From Trichococcus palustris (lineage in GTDB: Bacteria; Bacillota; Bacilli; Lactobacillales; Aerococcaceae), in contig NZ_FOTD01000004.1 in the NCBI RefSeq assembly GCF_900114465.1, positions 62,001 to 126,000 of the forward strand: 64,000 bases of DNA. Reading direction: 5' to 3'. The notes under the pieces were generated by a model. That model was given only the letters and a program-made list of their open reading frames with translations, did no database searches and was not told the DNA's origin. Numbering within the stretch: position 1 is the stretch's first letter; every line of letters starts with the position of its first letter. The translations under genes and the position numbers were made by a program. This document shows, piece after piece, positions 36,395-45,200 of the stretch.

Positions 36395-37025
36395 TCGTTC
36401 CGATAAAGTTTTTATCGACTCGAATATGATTATTTTTGCCGCCGATTTTCAAAAAGCTAATGTATTTGAGTGGATCAATGAACTTTATCAGAATATTTAT
36501 ATACATAAAGAGGTATACAATGAGTTGCTATTTCCTCAAGTTAAAAATACTGTTGACGGGTTAATTGCCAGTGGAGATTGGATCCTGTTTGATCCGAAAA
36601 GCGCCACTTCATTGTCACCGATCGAACAGGAGATTTATCAGCAACGCTTCAATGATGTTAAGGATGCCTTCCATCGTATGAATTTGCAAAGGATTGCATT
36701 AGGTAAACGTCCTAAAACGGTATCGAATTTAGGAGAAATTGCGACTATTGCAGCCTGTTTGATGATAAATGCAGGAATTATTTGCAGTAATGATTTCGAT
36801 ATACGAACGGTTGTGAAAACGGAAGATTATCGGATTTCTTTAGCTGATAAAGACGAATTGATTAAACAAGATTCAGCAGAAGACTTTTGTATCTACTGTT
36901 TGCAACAAAATATAGTCAGTCGCAAATTAGTACGTAATTTTTACAAGACGATTATTGTGGAAGATGTGAATCGTAGTCGAAAACTAACACAATTGAATGA
37001 ACGTTTAGATGAAGTCGAGGGGTAA
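36387..37025 (+). CDS. PIN-like domain protein (putative RNase toxin)
   Basis: A 212-residue protein starting at the ATG that overlaps the preceding stop. PIN-type acidic residues are present: Asp11 in FIDSNMIIFAADF, Glu117 in SNLGEIATIAACL, and Asp136/Asp138 in CSNDFDIRTVV. PIN proteins are Mg-dependent ribonucleases, often toxins. Here the small partner antitoxin of VapBC is missing; the HTH and protease take that place. A terminator hairpin begins inside the last codons. Confidence 0.8.
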   Translation: MSDRSDKVFIDSNMIIFAADFQKANVFEWINELYQNIYIHKEVYNELLFPQVKNTVDGLIASGDWILFDPKSATSLSPIEQEIYQQRFNDVKDAFHRMNLQRIALGKRPKTVSNLGEIATIAACLMINAGIICSNDFDIRTVVKTEDYRISLADKDELIKQDSAEDFCIYCLQQNIVSRKLVRNFYKTIIVEDVNRSRKLTQLNERLDEVEG

Positions 37026-37042
37026 TAATCCTCGGCTTTTTT
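37014..37042 (+). terminator. Terminator overlapping the PIN gene stop
   Basis: GTCGAGG pairs with CCTCGGC around a 9-base loop (one G-U pair), followed by six T or more. It ends the HTH-IrrE-PIN operon. Confidence 0.75.
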
Positions 37043-37059
37043 TGATTTGGAAAATATGT

Positions 37060-37160
37060 GATGGTAGAATTCCCGGCGAACCCTCGCTGACCGGTAACAC
37101 GCCCTTAAAGGGGACTGGAATTCTCGATGAGACTCCACTCGCCGAGAAAACATTGTTGGA
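37060..37160. repeat. Partial copy of the 201-bp hairpin repeat
   Basis: The blocks TTCCCGGCGAACC, ACCGGTAACACGCCCTTAAAG and ACTCGCCGAGAAAA match the galU-downstream repeat in the same order but cover only about half of it. The remaining sequence up to 37420 shows no gene. Confidence 0.6.
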
Positions 37161-37420
37161 TTTCCAACGAAACTGCTTCTCTTCAACACGCCGAATCCAT
37201 CAACGTGCTTTTTAAATCGATTCTTCCACGGCACCCAAAAAGAGCTGTATAATGAATAATTGCACACATGCACTAAGCATTTGTAACAAATTTGAGTGTG
37301 ATCGAAAATCCCGTCACACCCGCACAAAGTTCACCAACAAGACCACCGCTGAACAAAAATTAGAGGCGATCAGGACAAAAGTTGGTATGAAAACGTGTAC
37401 AAAAATACTGGATTCAATCA

Positions 37421-37426
37421 TATAAT
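37421..37426 (+). promoter_or_regulatory. Candidate -10 box of the PTS/sugar-acid operon
   Basis: A perfect TATAAT lies 29 bases before the regulator start. No good -35 is seen at 17 bases, which could fit an activator-dependent promoter. Confidence 0.35.
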
Positions 37427-37449
37427 GAGAAATGTCAGGAGGGGACAAC

Positions 37450-39516
37450 ATGTTTTTGGATAAACGCAGTTTGGAAATCATTAAAATCCTTTTGAAATAT
37501 CCTCACTTGAAAAGTAAAGATTTGGAAGAAAAATTGAGTTTGTCAAGGAGGCAGATAACCTATTCAATCGAGAAAGCAAACGGATGGCTGGAAGCGAACG
37601 GTTTGCCGGTCATTCAAAGGAACAACGCAGGAACTTTTCTCTTAACACAGAAAGTTCAGAATTATTTTGCGGAGCAAATGCAATGGACCTGTTGGGAGAG
37701 CGAAACCGATTATATTCCCACTGAGCAGGAGCGCAGTCTGATGATTGTTTTGTATTTGATTGACACGAGCGAAGAAGTTTCCTTGGCGCATTTGATGGAT
37801 TTGTTGAAGGTGAGCAAAAATACGGCGTTGAGCGACGTTAAGCTGGCGATGAAATATATCGAACCTTTCAAGCTTGCCATCACCTATTCACGCATGAGGG
37901 GATACTGCATATCAGGCGAGGAAATCGCAGCGCGTAGACTTATTCGAAAGTTAGTTATGGATCTCCTGGAAATGTATCACGGATCGGATTTCATGGATGA
38001 GTTGCTTGGCGAGCGCCGGGAAGGAACGTTTGCACTTGTGCGGGAAATGGAACAATTACTCAATATCAAGTATACCGATCAGAGTCTGGACGTTTTATCT
38101 TATGTAATCGCGTTCAATCTATCGCGTGCACAAAATAATCATCAACTGTCAAAGAAATCAATGACACTTCATACGGATATTAAGGATACGCGGGAGTATA
38201 GGACAGTACAACAGATTCTAGAGGCGCATATGAGTCTGTCCGATTTGGAACGGAACTGGCTCATCTTGCAGTTTTTGATGGCGAATATCCAACAATCTGC
38301 GATACACGACTTTGAAGAAACCCGACTGAAGGAAGCCGTCGAGCTAGTCATTTCCCTTTTTGAAGATAAGGTGTTCATCAAAGTGAGCGATCGGAGAATA
38401 CTGATGGAAAGGCTGTTCATGCATCTTCGGCCAGCTTATTACCGAAGTAGATACCATTTGAACCTGGAAGTCGACTCGTACGAGGCTTTCATACGCGGAG
38501 ACGATAACTTGCTGATTTTGTTCAATATCATTCAGGAAATCATCTATCCGATTGAAGAATCGCTGCATGTGAGATTCCCTCAGAACGAACTGGCTTTGCT
38601 GACATTCTTGTTCGGAACAGAATTAGTAAACCAAGGGATTTCATTGAAGAACAAGACCATTGCGGTGGTTGTCTGTCCGAACGGATTGACTATTTCGCGG
38701 TTACTGAAGCATACGTTGAAGGATCTTTTTCCGGACTTTGTCTTCACGGAGACGTTGTCCTCGAGAGAATTCAGCAACTATCCCAGCAGATATGATATTG
38801 CCTTCACATCCGTTCCAGTTACTACAGATAAGTTATCCTTTTTGGTTGAACCGTTGATGTCGGACAGCGAAAAAATCGGATTGAAGAGGCAAGTCTATCA
38901 GAAACTTGGATTGTATGATGACGAAGCTGTGCAACGCATCATGGAGGTCGTCAAGCAGTATACTCAGGTGACAGATGAGGAGAGTCTGGAGCAGGCATTG
39001 CATCAAGTGGTCTTGGCAAACAAATCGGAAACGAAAGCCGTAACTGACCAAAATACCCTGCCTGATCTGAATAGCTATTTTCCTCAGGATGCTATCCAAA
39101 TGATTGACAGCGCTGAAGATTGGAAGGAAGCACTGGCCTTGGCATGTTCGCCATTGCTGAAACGGGGCATCATCACTGAAAACTACATCGATGCTTTGAT
39201 TGCGGAAAATGATACCGAAGAATCCTATAGCTTTTTGGGTGACTGCATGGCTATTCCGCATTCCTCGGTCGAGAAGGGTGTTCTCTCCGACGGCTTTGCA
39301 TTGTTGATCTTGAAAAAGCCGGTACAATTCCGCAATCGTAAGCAAATCCGAATCATTACGCCGTTGGCAATCCTGAATCAATCCGTTCATCTGAAAGCAA
39401 TCATCCAATTGAACCAGTTGGCAGAAGATGAGGTTGCAATCAATAGTATGTTGGCGGCAGTTGAGCCTACTGTCATAAGGGAAATCATCAAAGAAGCATC
39501 TAAAAAAAAGGTGTGA
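37450..39516 (+). CDS. PRD-containing transcriptional regulator (BglG/MtlR/LicR type)
   Basis: A 688-residue activator. N-terminal winged-helices (LKSKDLEEKLSLSRRQITYS; SLAHLMDLLKVSKNTALSDV) are followed by two PRD domains (about residues 190-400). An EIIB-like domain has Cys409 in VVVCPNGLTISRL, and a C-terminal EIIA domain has the phospho-acceptor His604 in CMAIPHSSVEKG. Phosphorylation by HPr and by the cognate PTS sets its activity. The start is set by AGGAGGGG. It heads the operon, with 27 bases to the aldolase, and should activate it when substrate is transported. Confidence 0.9.
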   Translation: MFLDKRSLEIIKILLKYPHLKSKDLEEKLSLSRRQITYSIEKANGWLEANGLPVIQRNNAGTFLLTQKVQNYFAEQMQWTCWESETDYIPTEQERSLMIVLYLIDTSEEVSLAHLMDLLKVSKNTALSDVKLAMKYIEPFKLAITYSRMRGYCISGEEIAARRLIRKLVMDLLEMYHGSDFMDELLGERREGTFALVREMEQLLNIKYTDQSLDVLSYVIAFNLSRAQNNHQLSKKSMTLHTDIKDTREYRTVQQILEAHMSLSDLERNWLILQFLMANIQQSAIHDFEETRLKEAVELVISLFEDKVFIKVSDRRILMERLFMHLRPAYYRSRYHLNLEVDSYEAFIRGDDNLLILFNIIQEIIYPIEESLHVRFPQNELALLTFLFGTELVNQGISLKNKTIAVVVCPNGLTISRLLKHTLKDLFPDFVFTETLSSREFSNYPSRYDIAFTSVPVTTDKLSFLVEPLMSDSEKIGLKRQVYQKLGLYDDEAVQRIMEVVKQYTQVTDEESLEQALHQVVLANKSETKAVTDQNTLPDLNSYFPQDAIQMIDSAEDWKEALALACSPLLKRGIITENYIDALIAENDTEESYSFLGDCMAIPHSSVEKGVLSDGFALLILKKPVQFRNRKQIRIITPLAILNQSVHLKAIIQLNQLAEDEVAINSMLAAVEPTVIREIIKEASKKKV

Positions 39517-39543
39517 TGTAAAAAAGAAAGGGAGGCAGAAAGA

Positions 39544-40167
39544 ATGGAATTGACTAAATTTCCTAAAGTAACCATCATTTTGCGCGGCTATAACTATAAC
39601 CAAGTGAGAACGGTGATGGAAGCTCTCGAAGGACAGGAAGAACAATATGCGTTGGAGATAACATTAAATTCTCCTGATGTTTTTGAAACAATCCGCAAAA
39701 CAACAGAGGAATACGGCGACCGCTTTCTGATCGGAGCTGGGACAGTGTTGAATCTGGAGGATGCCCGAAAAGCAGTCGATGCAGGTGCTGCCTTCATCCT
39801 GTCACCAGTTGTATTGAGCGAAGAAGTTATTTCATTCTGTAAGAACAAAGGTGTTTTGACAGTGCCTGCAGCGATGACGCCATCAGAAGTGCATGCGTTG
39901 AAAGAAGCCGGGGCGGATATCATCAAAATATTTCCGGCCACATCCGTGGATATCAGCCATTTCAACGCGCTGATGGGCCCTCTGGGAGTCACACCGTTCA
40001 TGGCCGTTGGTGGCGTTAATCAAGACAATGCTCATACATTTCTGGAGAACGGTGCCCAGTTTGTGGGTATTGGTTCGGGCATCTTCGAAAAAGAAGATAT
40101 TCAAGCGTGTAATGTAAATAATTTAAAAAAATCATTAGCAGCTTTTCATGAAAAGCTGAATAGTTAA
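39544..40167 (+). CDS. 2-dehydro-3-deoxy-phosphogluconate/galactonate aldolase
   Basis: A 207-residue class I aldolase of the KDPG/KDPGal (Eda/DgoA) family. It has the Schiff-base Lys128 in DIIKIFPATSVDI, the catalytic glutamate segment ALEITLNSPD and the phosphate-binding end MAVGGVNQDN...GIGSGIF. It cleaves the 2-keto-3-deoxy-6-phospho sugar acid to pyruvate and glyceraldehyde-3-phosphate. The dehydratase at the operon end points to the galactonate version. The ribosome site GGGAGG is clear. Confidence 0.9.
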   Translation: MELTKFPKVTIILRGYNYNQVRTVMEALEGQEEQYALEITLNSPDVFETIRKTTEEYGDRFLIGAGTVLNLEDARKAVDAGAAFILSPVVLSEEVISFCKNKGVLTVPAAMTPSEVHALKEAGADIIKIFPATSVDISHFNALMGPLGVTPFMAVGGVNQDNAHTFLENGAQFVGIGSGIFEKEDIQACNVNNLKKSLAAFHEKLNS

Positions 40168-40179
40168 GGTGGGAAGCAG

Positions 40180-40641
40180 ATGAGTCTGGACTTGAAAATC
40201 AATGATGAACTAGTATTTTTGAATTTGAAATGCGACAAGAATGAAGAAGTATTGGGATTGTTGTCCGAACAACTATATAAGTTGGGGTACGTCAAAGAAG
40301 GTTATCGTGAAGCGGTGCTGGAAAGGGAAAAAATTTATCCGACCGGTTTACCATCCTTGGGCCATAAGATTGCGATTCCGCATGCTGACTATAATTTGGT
40401 GAACAAAACGACCATCGCGATTGGCGTATTGGATGAAACGGTGACATTCCAATCCATGGAAAACGTGGAACAGCCACTAGACATCAAAATAGTCATTATG
40501 CTGGCCATCAGCGAACCGCATGGGCAAATCGAGATGCTGCAGAAGATTGTCTCCATTATCCAGGATGAGAGCTTAACGGAAAGAATCGCCACTTCGAAGT
40601 CGAAAGATGAAATCATGAACGTACTTGAATATATATTATAA
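40180..40641 (+). CDS. PTS IIA component, galactitol/fructose type
   Basis: A 153-residue EIIA of the fructose/mannitol/galactitol fold with phospho-acceptor His68 in GHKIAIPHADYN. It passes phosphate from HPr to the IIB protein encoded next. It lies 12 bases after the aldolase gene. Confidence 0.9.
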   Translation: MSLDLKINDELVFLNLKCDKNEEVLGLLSEQLYKLGYVKEGYREAVLEREKIYPTGLPSLGHKIAIPHADYNLVNKTTIAIGVLDETVTFQSMENVEQPLDIKIVIMLAISEPHGQIEMLQKIVSIIQDESLTERIATSKSKDEIMNVLEYIL

Positions 40642-40659
40642 GAAAGTAGGAGATCAGAT

Positions 40660-40935
40660 ATGAAAAGAGTATTAGTAGCTTGTGGAAACGGAATTGCAAC
40701 GTCAACAGTAGTGGCTTCAAAAATTAGAGAATATGCAGAAAATGCAGGAGTAATCATCAAAACGGAACAATGTAAATTAATGGAGGTTCCTGGAAAAGGG
40801 GATGATTATGATTTAGTTGTCACTACAGGCCAATTTGGCGGACAAGTTAATACTCCTGTCGTGGGCGCTTTATCATTGTTAACTGGTATCGGTAAAGAAG
40901 CTACTCTTAAAGAGATTTTGAGTTATCTAAAATAA
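40660..40935 (+). CDS. PTS IIB component, galactitol type
   Basis: A 91-residue IIB with active Cys8 in VACGNGIATSTVVASKI, the GatB signature. It transfers phosphate to the sugar bound by the IIC permease that follows. Confidence 0.92.
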   Translation: MKRVLVACGNGIATSTVVASKIREYAENAGVIIKTEQCKLMEVPGKGDDYDLVVTTGQFGGQVNTPVVGALSLLTGIGKEATLKEILSYLK

Positions 40936-40959
40936 AAAACAGATTTAGGAGGAAAAAAT

Positions 40960-42360
40960 ATGTGGGATGCAATTATGTCAGGATTTAATTGGCTTATTGG
41001 CGCTGGGCCAACAGTGATGTTGCCCATTATTATAACCATTATTGGTTTAGTATTTGGCTTGAAATTAGGAAAAGCATTTAAATCTGGTTTAACCTTAGGT
41101 ATTGGTTTTGCTGGAATCAGGTTATTGCTGGATTATATGTCCTCAAACTTAGGACCTGCAGCTAAAGCGATGGTTGAAAACATCGGGATTAATTTAGATG
41201 TCCTTGATGTTGGCTGGGGATCCATTGCAGCGATAACGTGGTCTTCTCCAATTATTGTATTTATTGTTTTTGCAATATTTGCAGTAAATATTATCATGTT
41301 ATTAACCAAAATGACTAATACATTAGATGTTGATATTTGGAATTATCACCATATGGCCATTGTGGGTATTATGGTGCACTATGTCACAAAAAATATTTGG
41401 CTTGGCATTGGAGCTTCCGTTGTCATGGCCATGACAACCTTTAAGATAGCCGATTGGTCTCAACCATTAATTGAAAAATTCTTTGGCATTCCTGGAGTTT
41501 CACTACCAACAGTCTCGGCAACCTCTACATTGCTGCTTGCTTGGCCTTTAAATTGGTTGCTGGATAGGATTCCTGGCATTAATAAAATTAATATAACTCT
41601 TAAAGATGTTCAAAAATACCTTGGTTTTTTTGGAGATCAAATGATATTAGGTTTGATATTAGGTTCAGCTATTGGTTTATTAGGCGGGTACAGTATTACA
41701 GCTTCCTTGCAATTAGGTGTAAGTATGTCTGCAGTATTAGTTATTATTCCTAAAATGACTTCTTTATTTGTTGAAGGATTAATGCCTATTTCAGAAGCAG
41801 CACAGAACTGGTCTCAAAGAAAATTCAAAAATAGAAAACTGTTTATCGGTTTAGATGCAGCGATTGTAGTAGGAAACCAAGATGTAATCACTACTGCATT
41901 GATTTTAATTCCTTTAACTATTGGACTTGCGTTTATATTACCCGGGAATAGAATGCTTCCTTTTGCTGACCTAGCAATCATCCCCTTTAGAATTGCCTTT
42001 GTTGTTGCACTCACACGTGGAAACTTCTTCAAAAACATCATTATTGGACTAGCAACTACAACAGCTATTTTATACGCCGGTTCCATTACAGCACCTATTC
42101 TTACTGAGCTTGCATCTTCGATAGGTATTCAAGTGGCGGTTGTTGGTGGAGCTCTATTCATCTCATCATTTTCAGCAACCAGCTTATCGCATAGTTTCTT
42201 AGTATTCTTTGCCTTTGTTGGTCCATTACTAATAACGATGCCTATTATGATTGCCGTTATTGCAATATGCTGGTATTACTTTGAAGTTATCAAGCCTAAA
42301 TCTAAAAAGGTTAAAGAAGAAATGGAAGTAGAAATAGTAAGTGCAGAGCAATCTTATTGA
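40960..42360 (+). CDS. PTS IIC component, galactitol type
   Basis: A 466-residue membrane permease of the GatC (EIIC-Gat) family with about ten to twelve hydrophobic segments. Family features include KLGKAFKSGLTLGIGFAGIR near the start and the internal VGNQDVITTALILIPLTIGL. It imports and phosphorylates a polyol or sugar-acid substrate. The neighbouring dehydratase suggests an aldonate (for example D-galactonate) rather than galactitol. Confidence 0.9.
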   Translation: MWDAIMSGFNWLIGAGPTVMLPIIITIIGLVFGLKLGKAFKSGLTLGIGFAGIRLLLDYMSSNLGPAAKAMVENIGINLDVLDVGWGSIAAITWSSPIIVFIVFAIFAVNIIMLLTKMTNTLDVDIWNYHHMAIVGIMVHYVTKNIWLGIGASVVMAMTTFKIADWSQPLIEKFFGIPGVSLPTVSATSTLLLAWPLNWLLDRIPGINKINITLKDVQKYLGFFGDQMILGLILGSAIGLLGGYSITASLQLGVSMSAVLVIIPKMTSLFVEGLMPISEAAQNWSQRKFKNRKLFIGLDAAIVVGNQDVITTALILIPLTIGLAFILPGNRMLPFADLAIIPFRIAFVVALTRGNFFKNIIIGLATTTAILYAGSITAPILTELASSIGIQVAVVGGALFISSFSATSLSHSFLVFFAFVGPLLITMPIMIAVIAICWYYFEVIKPKSKKVKEEMEVEIVSAEQSY

Positions 42361-42385
42361 TTAATTGTATAATGGAGGATGAATA

Positions 42386-43531
42386 ATGAAAATTACTGAA
42401 ATAAAAGTATATAAAGTCAAACCAAGATGGATTTTCATCAAAATCAGCACCGATGAAGGTATCGATGGCTGGGGGGAAATGATTTCTGGTACGAAAACCG
42501 AAACGGTCGTTGCGGGCGCCTATGAAATGGGTAACCGGATCATCGGCCGGAATCCAATGGAAATCGAAAGAATTTGGCAAGAACTGCACCGCTCGTTCTT
42601 TAGAGGTGGTCCAATCAACGGCACAATCATTTCCGGGATTGAGATGGCGCTTTGGGACATCAAAGGCAAGTACTACAATGCACCGGTTTATGAATTGCTG
42701 GGCGGTGCTGTTCGCGACAACATCATGGTGTACTCTTGGATCGGCGGCGACCGGCCGGACGAAGTCGTGGAAAGTGCCTTGGATAGGCTGGACCGAGGAT
42801 TTAAAGCCATTAAGATGAATGCCACCGAGGAGCTTCACTATATCGACTCCTTCAAAAAAGTTCAGGAGGTCGTGGACAGAGTCGCTTCAATCCGGAACAA
42901 AGTCGGTTATGATTTGGAAATCGGCGTCGATTTCCACGGACGCGTCCACAAACCGATGGCAAAAGTCTTGGCAAAGGAATTGGAACCGTACAAGCCTATG
43001 TTTTTGGAGGAAGTCGTTCTGCCTGAGAATGAGGAGCACTTTGCCGAAATCGCGCAGCATGTATCGACTCCACTGGCAACTGGGGAAAGACTGTACACAA
43101 GATGGCAATTCAAAAACATCTTCAAACAAGGTGCCATCGATATCATCCAGCCGGATGTCGCTCTTGTCGGCGGTATCCTGGAAACGAAGAAAATAGCTGC
43201 GATGGCCGAAGCCTACGACATGGCGGTTGCACCACATGCTCCATACGGCCCGATTGCCTTAGCTGCGACTTTACAAGTCGATGCCTGCACGCCGAACGTC
43301 TTCATCCAAGAACAAAGCCTCGGTATCCATTACAACAAAGGCTTCGACCTCTTGGATTTTGTGAAGAACAAGGAAATGTTCCAATACAAGGACGGCTTCG
43401 TCGAACTCCCAACCAAGCCGGGTTTGGGTATCGAAATGAACGAAGAATTCGTAGAGGAAATCGCGCAGGAAGGCCTGATCTGGACCAACCCAATGTGGAA
43501 AAACTACGATGGTACGATAGCTGAATGGTGA
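42386..43531 (+). CDS. dgoD: D-galactonate dehydratase-like enolase-superfamily enzyme
   Basis: A 381-residue protein of the mandelate racemase/enolase superfamily, very close by eye to E. coli DgoD along its whole length (GWGEMISG; RGGPINGTIISGIEMALWDI; AYDMAVAPHAPYGPIALAAT; QEQSLGIHYNKG). Metal ligands are present in VDFHGRV, FLEEVVL and ATGERLY. DgoD removes water from D-galactonate to give 2-keto-3-deoxygalactonate. Here, following a PTS, it may act on the 6-phosphate; that is inference. Last gene of the operon, before a strong terminator. Confidence 0.9.
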   Translation: MKITEIKVYKVKPRWIFIKISTDEGIDGWGEMISGTKTETVVAGAYEMGNRIIGRNPMEIERIWQELHRSFFRGGPINGTIISGIEMALWDIKGKYYNAPVYELLGGAVRDNIMVYSWIGGDRPDEVVESALDRLDRGFKAIKMNATEELHYIDSFKKVQEVVDRVASIRNKVGYDLEIGVDFHGRVHKPMAKVLAKELEPYKPMFLEEVVLPENEEHFAEIAQHVSTPLATGERLYTRWQFKNIFKQGAIDIIQPDVALVGGILETKKIAAMAEAYDMAVAPHAPYGPIALAATLQVDACTPNVFIQEQSLGIHYNKGFDLLDFVKNKEMFQYKDGFVELPTKPGLGIEMNEEFVEEIAQEGLIWTNPMWKNYDGTIAEW

Positions 43532-43560
43532 TTCAGCGGTTGTTATGATAATACATTTGA

Positions 43561-43610
43561 AGCATGCCCCGGATTGTCGCCTTGTTGCGACGGCCCGGGG
43601 CATGCTTTTT
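43561..43610 (+). terminator. Terminator of the PTS/galactonate operon
   Basis: AGCATGCCCCGG pairs with CCGGGGCATGCT, with an inner GTCGC/GCGAC stem, followed by TTTTT. A very stable hairpin 30 bases after the dehydratase stop. Confidence 0.9.
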
Positions 43611-43617
43611 GCGCGTC

Positions 43618-43800
43618 GGGAACGGCGGAATAACCCGCCAATCATGCTGCGGCGGTTTAAATTCAGATGCGACAGCGCCGAATAATCCGCCGAGCACATT
43701 CCGGAGGGTTATTACATCTCAGGCCGGTTTCCATAAACCCGCCGCTCCTTTTCCGGCGGGTTATTCCCTGATAAATCGAATCAATATAACCCGCCGAACT
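43618..43800. repeat. AACCCGCCG-type hairpin repeats, left of NERD gene
   Basis: The block AATAACCCGCCG and its inverse CGGCGGGTTATT recur about every 40-50 bases (43624, 43671, 43737 and 43783), some forming hairpins such as AACCCGCCG...CGGCGGGTT. A second cluster of the same motif lies at 44990-45200, on the other side of the NERD gene. Confidence 0.75.
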
Positions 43801-43884
43801 TATGCCTGAGCTACCCATCAGATCCCCAACAACATTTATGAATGTAAAAACAATCATAGAGTAGAGCCTCCGCGTATACTATGT

Positions 43885-44808
43885 TTGACAACTGAATTGG
43901 GGGTGATCTCTATCGCATACAAGGAACGGACGAAGTCGACGCTTATGAACATTTATGAGATATTGTCTTCGCGTACGCATCTGGAAAATGATGACTATTA
44001 TTACTATCTCAATTTGAAAAAGGGGTTCGAAGGAGAAAGGCGCTTTGATGAATACACCGAAAAATTCAATGAATATTGCCTCATCCTGAATGATCTGCAA
44101 TTGGAAATCAAGCGTGCGTCCTTTCAAGTCGATGCCTTACTGATATGCGCCGACAGAATTTTGTTGTATGAAATAAAAAACTATGAAGGCGTACATCTGT
44201 GGGGGAGTGAAAAATTTACGAAACGGAACGGGATCGCAATGGAAAATCCCGCTATGCAATTACAGAAGACGCGGGTTCGGCTTGAATTGCTCCTTCTGGA
44301 ATTGGGCTGCCAAATGGAGGTAGAAGCTTTTGTAGTCTACATCAATCCGGAATTTACATTGCTGGGTGCTCCAAACGAAGATGGATTCATACTTCCAAGC
44401 CAGATTTCCGGATATTTTCGGAATCTGCGGATGACCATACCGCCTACTGCCGAGCAGAGGAAATTGGCAGAATCACTGACAAAACTCCACAATCCTGATT
44501 ACCCAAGCAAAATGCCGGTATATCGTTACGATCAATTAAGCAAAGGCATCCCGTGCACCGCATGCGGTTCGCTGTTTGAAACATTCAAGAGCCGTTACCA
44601 ACAATGCGCAAACTGCGGAAAAAGAATAAATGTCAAAACCGCAATCAAAACCAGCATTTCGGATTTCCGCATTTTGTTTCCGCAAGAAAAAGTGACGTCC
44701 GTTCGTATGATGGATTGGTGCGGGGTCGGTCGGAGGGATCGCATCTTTCGGATTCTGAAGGAGGACTGCCTGTCTAGAGGCAGTGGGAATAATCGCTACT
44801 ATCTTTGA
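43885..44808 (+). CDS. NERD-domain protein with C-terminal zinc ribbon
   Basis: A protein of about 300 residues. The NERD core contains EGERRFDEYTEKF, FQVDALLICADRILLYEIKN (D...ExK) and NPAMQLQKTRVRLELLL. A CxxC...CxxC zinc ribbon (CTACGSLFETF, then CANCGK) precedes a C-terminal region likely to be a winged helix (RDRIFRILKEDCLS). The start is unclear: TTG 43885, TTG 43897 or GTG 43903, all near GGGGGTG. Probably acts on nucleic acid; function unknown. Confidence 0.8.
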   Translation: MTTELGVISIAYKERTKSTLMNIYEILSSRTHLENDDYYYYLNLKKGFEGERRFDEYTEKFNEYCLILNDLQLEIKRASFQVDALLICADRILLYEIKNYEGVHLWGSEKFTKRNGIAMENPAMQLQKTRVRLELLLLELGCQMEVEAFVVYINPEFTLLGAPNEDGFILPSQISGYFRNLRMTIPPTAEQRKLAESLTKLHNPDYPSKMPVYRYDQLSKGIPCTACGSLFETFKSRYQQCANCGKRINVKTAIKTSISDFRILFPQEKVTSVRMMDWCGVGRRDRIFRILKEDCLSRGSGNNRYYL

Positions 44809-44927
44809 CAATGATGCGGGGTATATGTAATGGTGGGTAGCCAGATCTGGAAAGGATATTTTACGGACGTAGCCCCACATTCATGGTCTTACTATGAATG
44901 TTTTTCAAAGACAATCGAATACACGAG

Positions 44928-44960
44928 AATCGGACCAGGAGATACAGCTGGTCCGATTTT
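44928..44960 (+). terminator. Terminator-like hairpin
   Basis: AATCGGACCAG pairs with CTGGTCCGATT around a 9-base loop, followed by TTTT. It lies 120 bases after the NERD gene stop. Confidence 0.65.
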
Positions 44961-44989
44961 GTTGGTGCTGTGGTTATTGAGGGGGTAAT

Positions 44990-45200
44990 TTCAAAGTAAT
45001 ATGGTCGGAAAAACCCGCCGAAATATAGCCGGAAGGTTAATCCCGCAATAATGTGATCGAATTAACCCGCCATACTCCACTCGGCGGGCGGTTCGCGAGA
45101 AATAGTTATTAGAAAAACCCACCGAGTTCCGTTCGACCGTTTCATTCCGAGACCAGTTGACAAGGAAAACCCGCCGGCCACATCCGTCCGACATCATCTA
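44990..45200. repeat. AACCCGCCG-type hairpin repeats, right of NERD gene
   Basis: Four occurrences of AAACCCGCCG/TAACCCGCCA-like blocks about 50 bases apart, including ACTCGGCGGGCGGTT as an inverted copy. Same family as the block at 43618-43800. Confidence 0.7.

Noticed and set aside
38833-39645. 270-codon minus-strand frame opposite the PRD regulator
   Set aside because: Shadow of conserved EIIA/EIIB coding sequence, no ribosome site.
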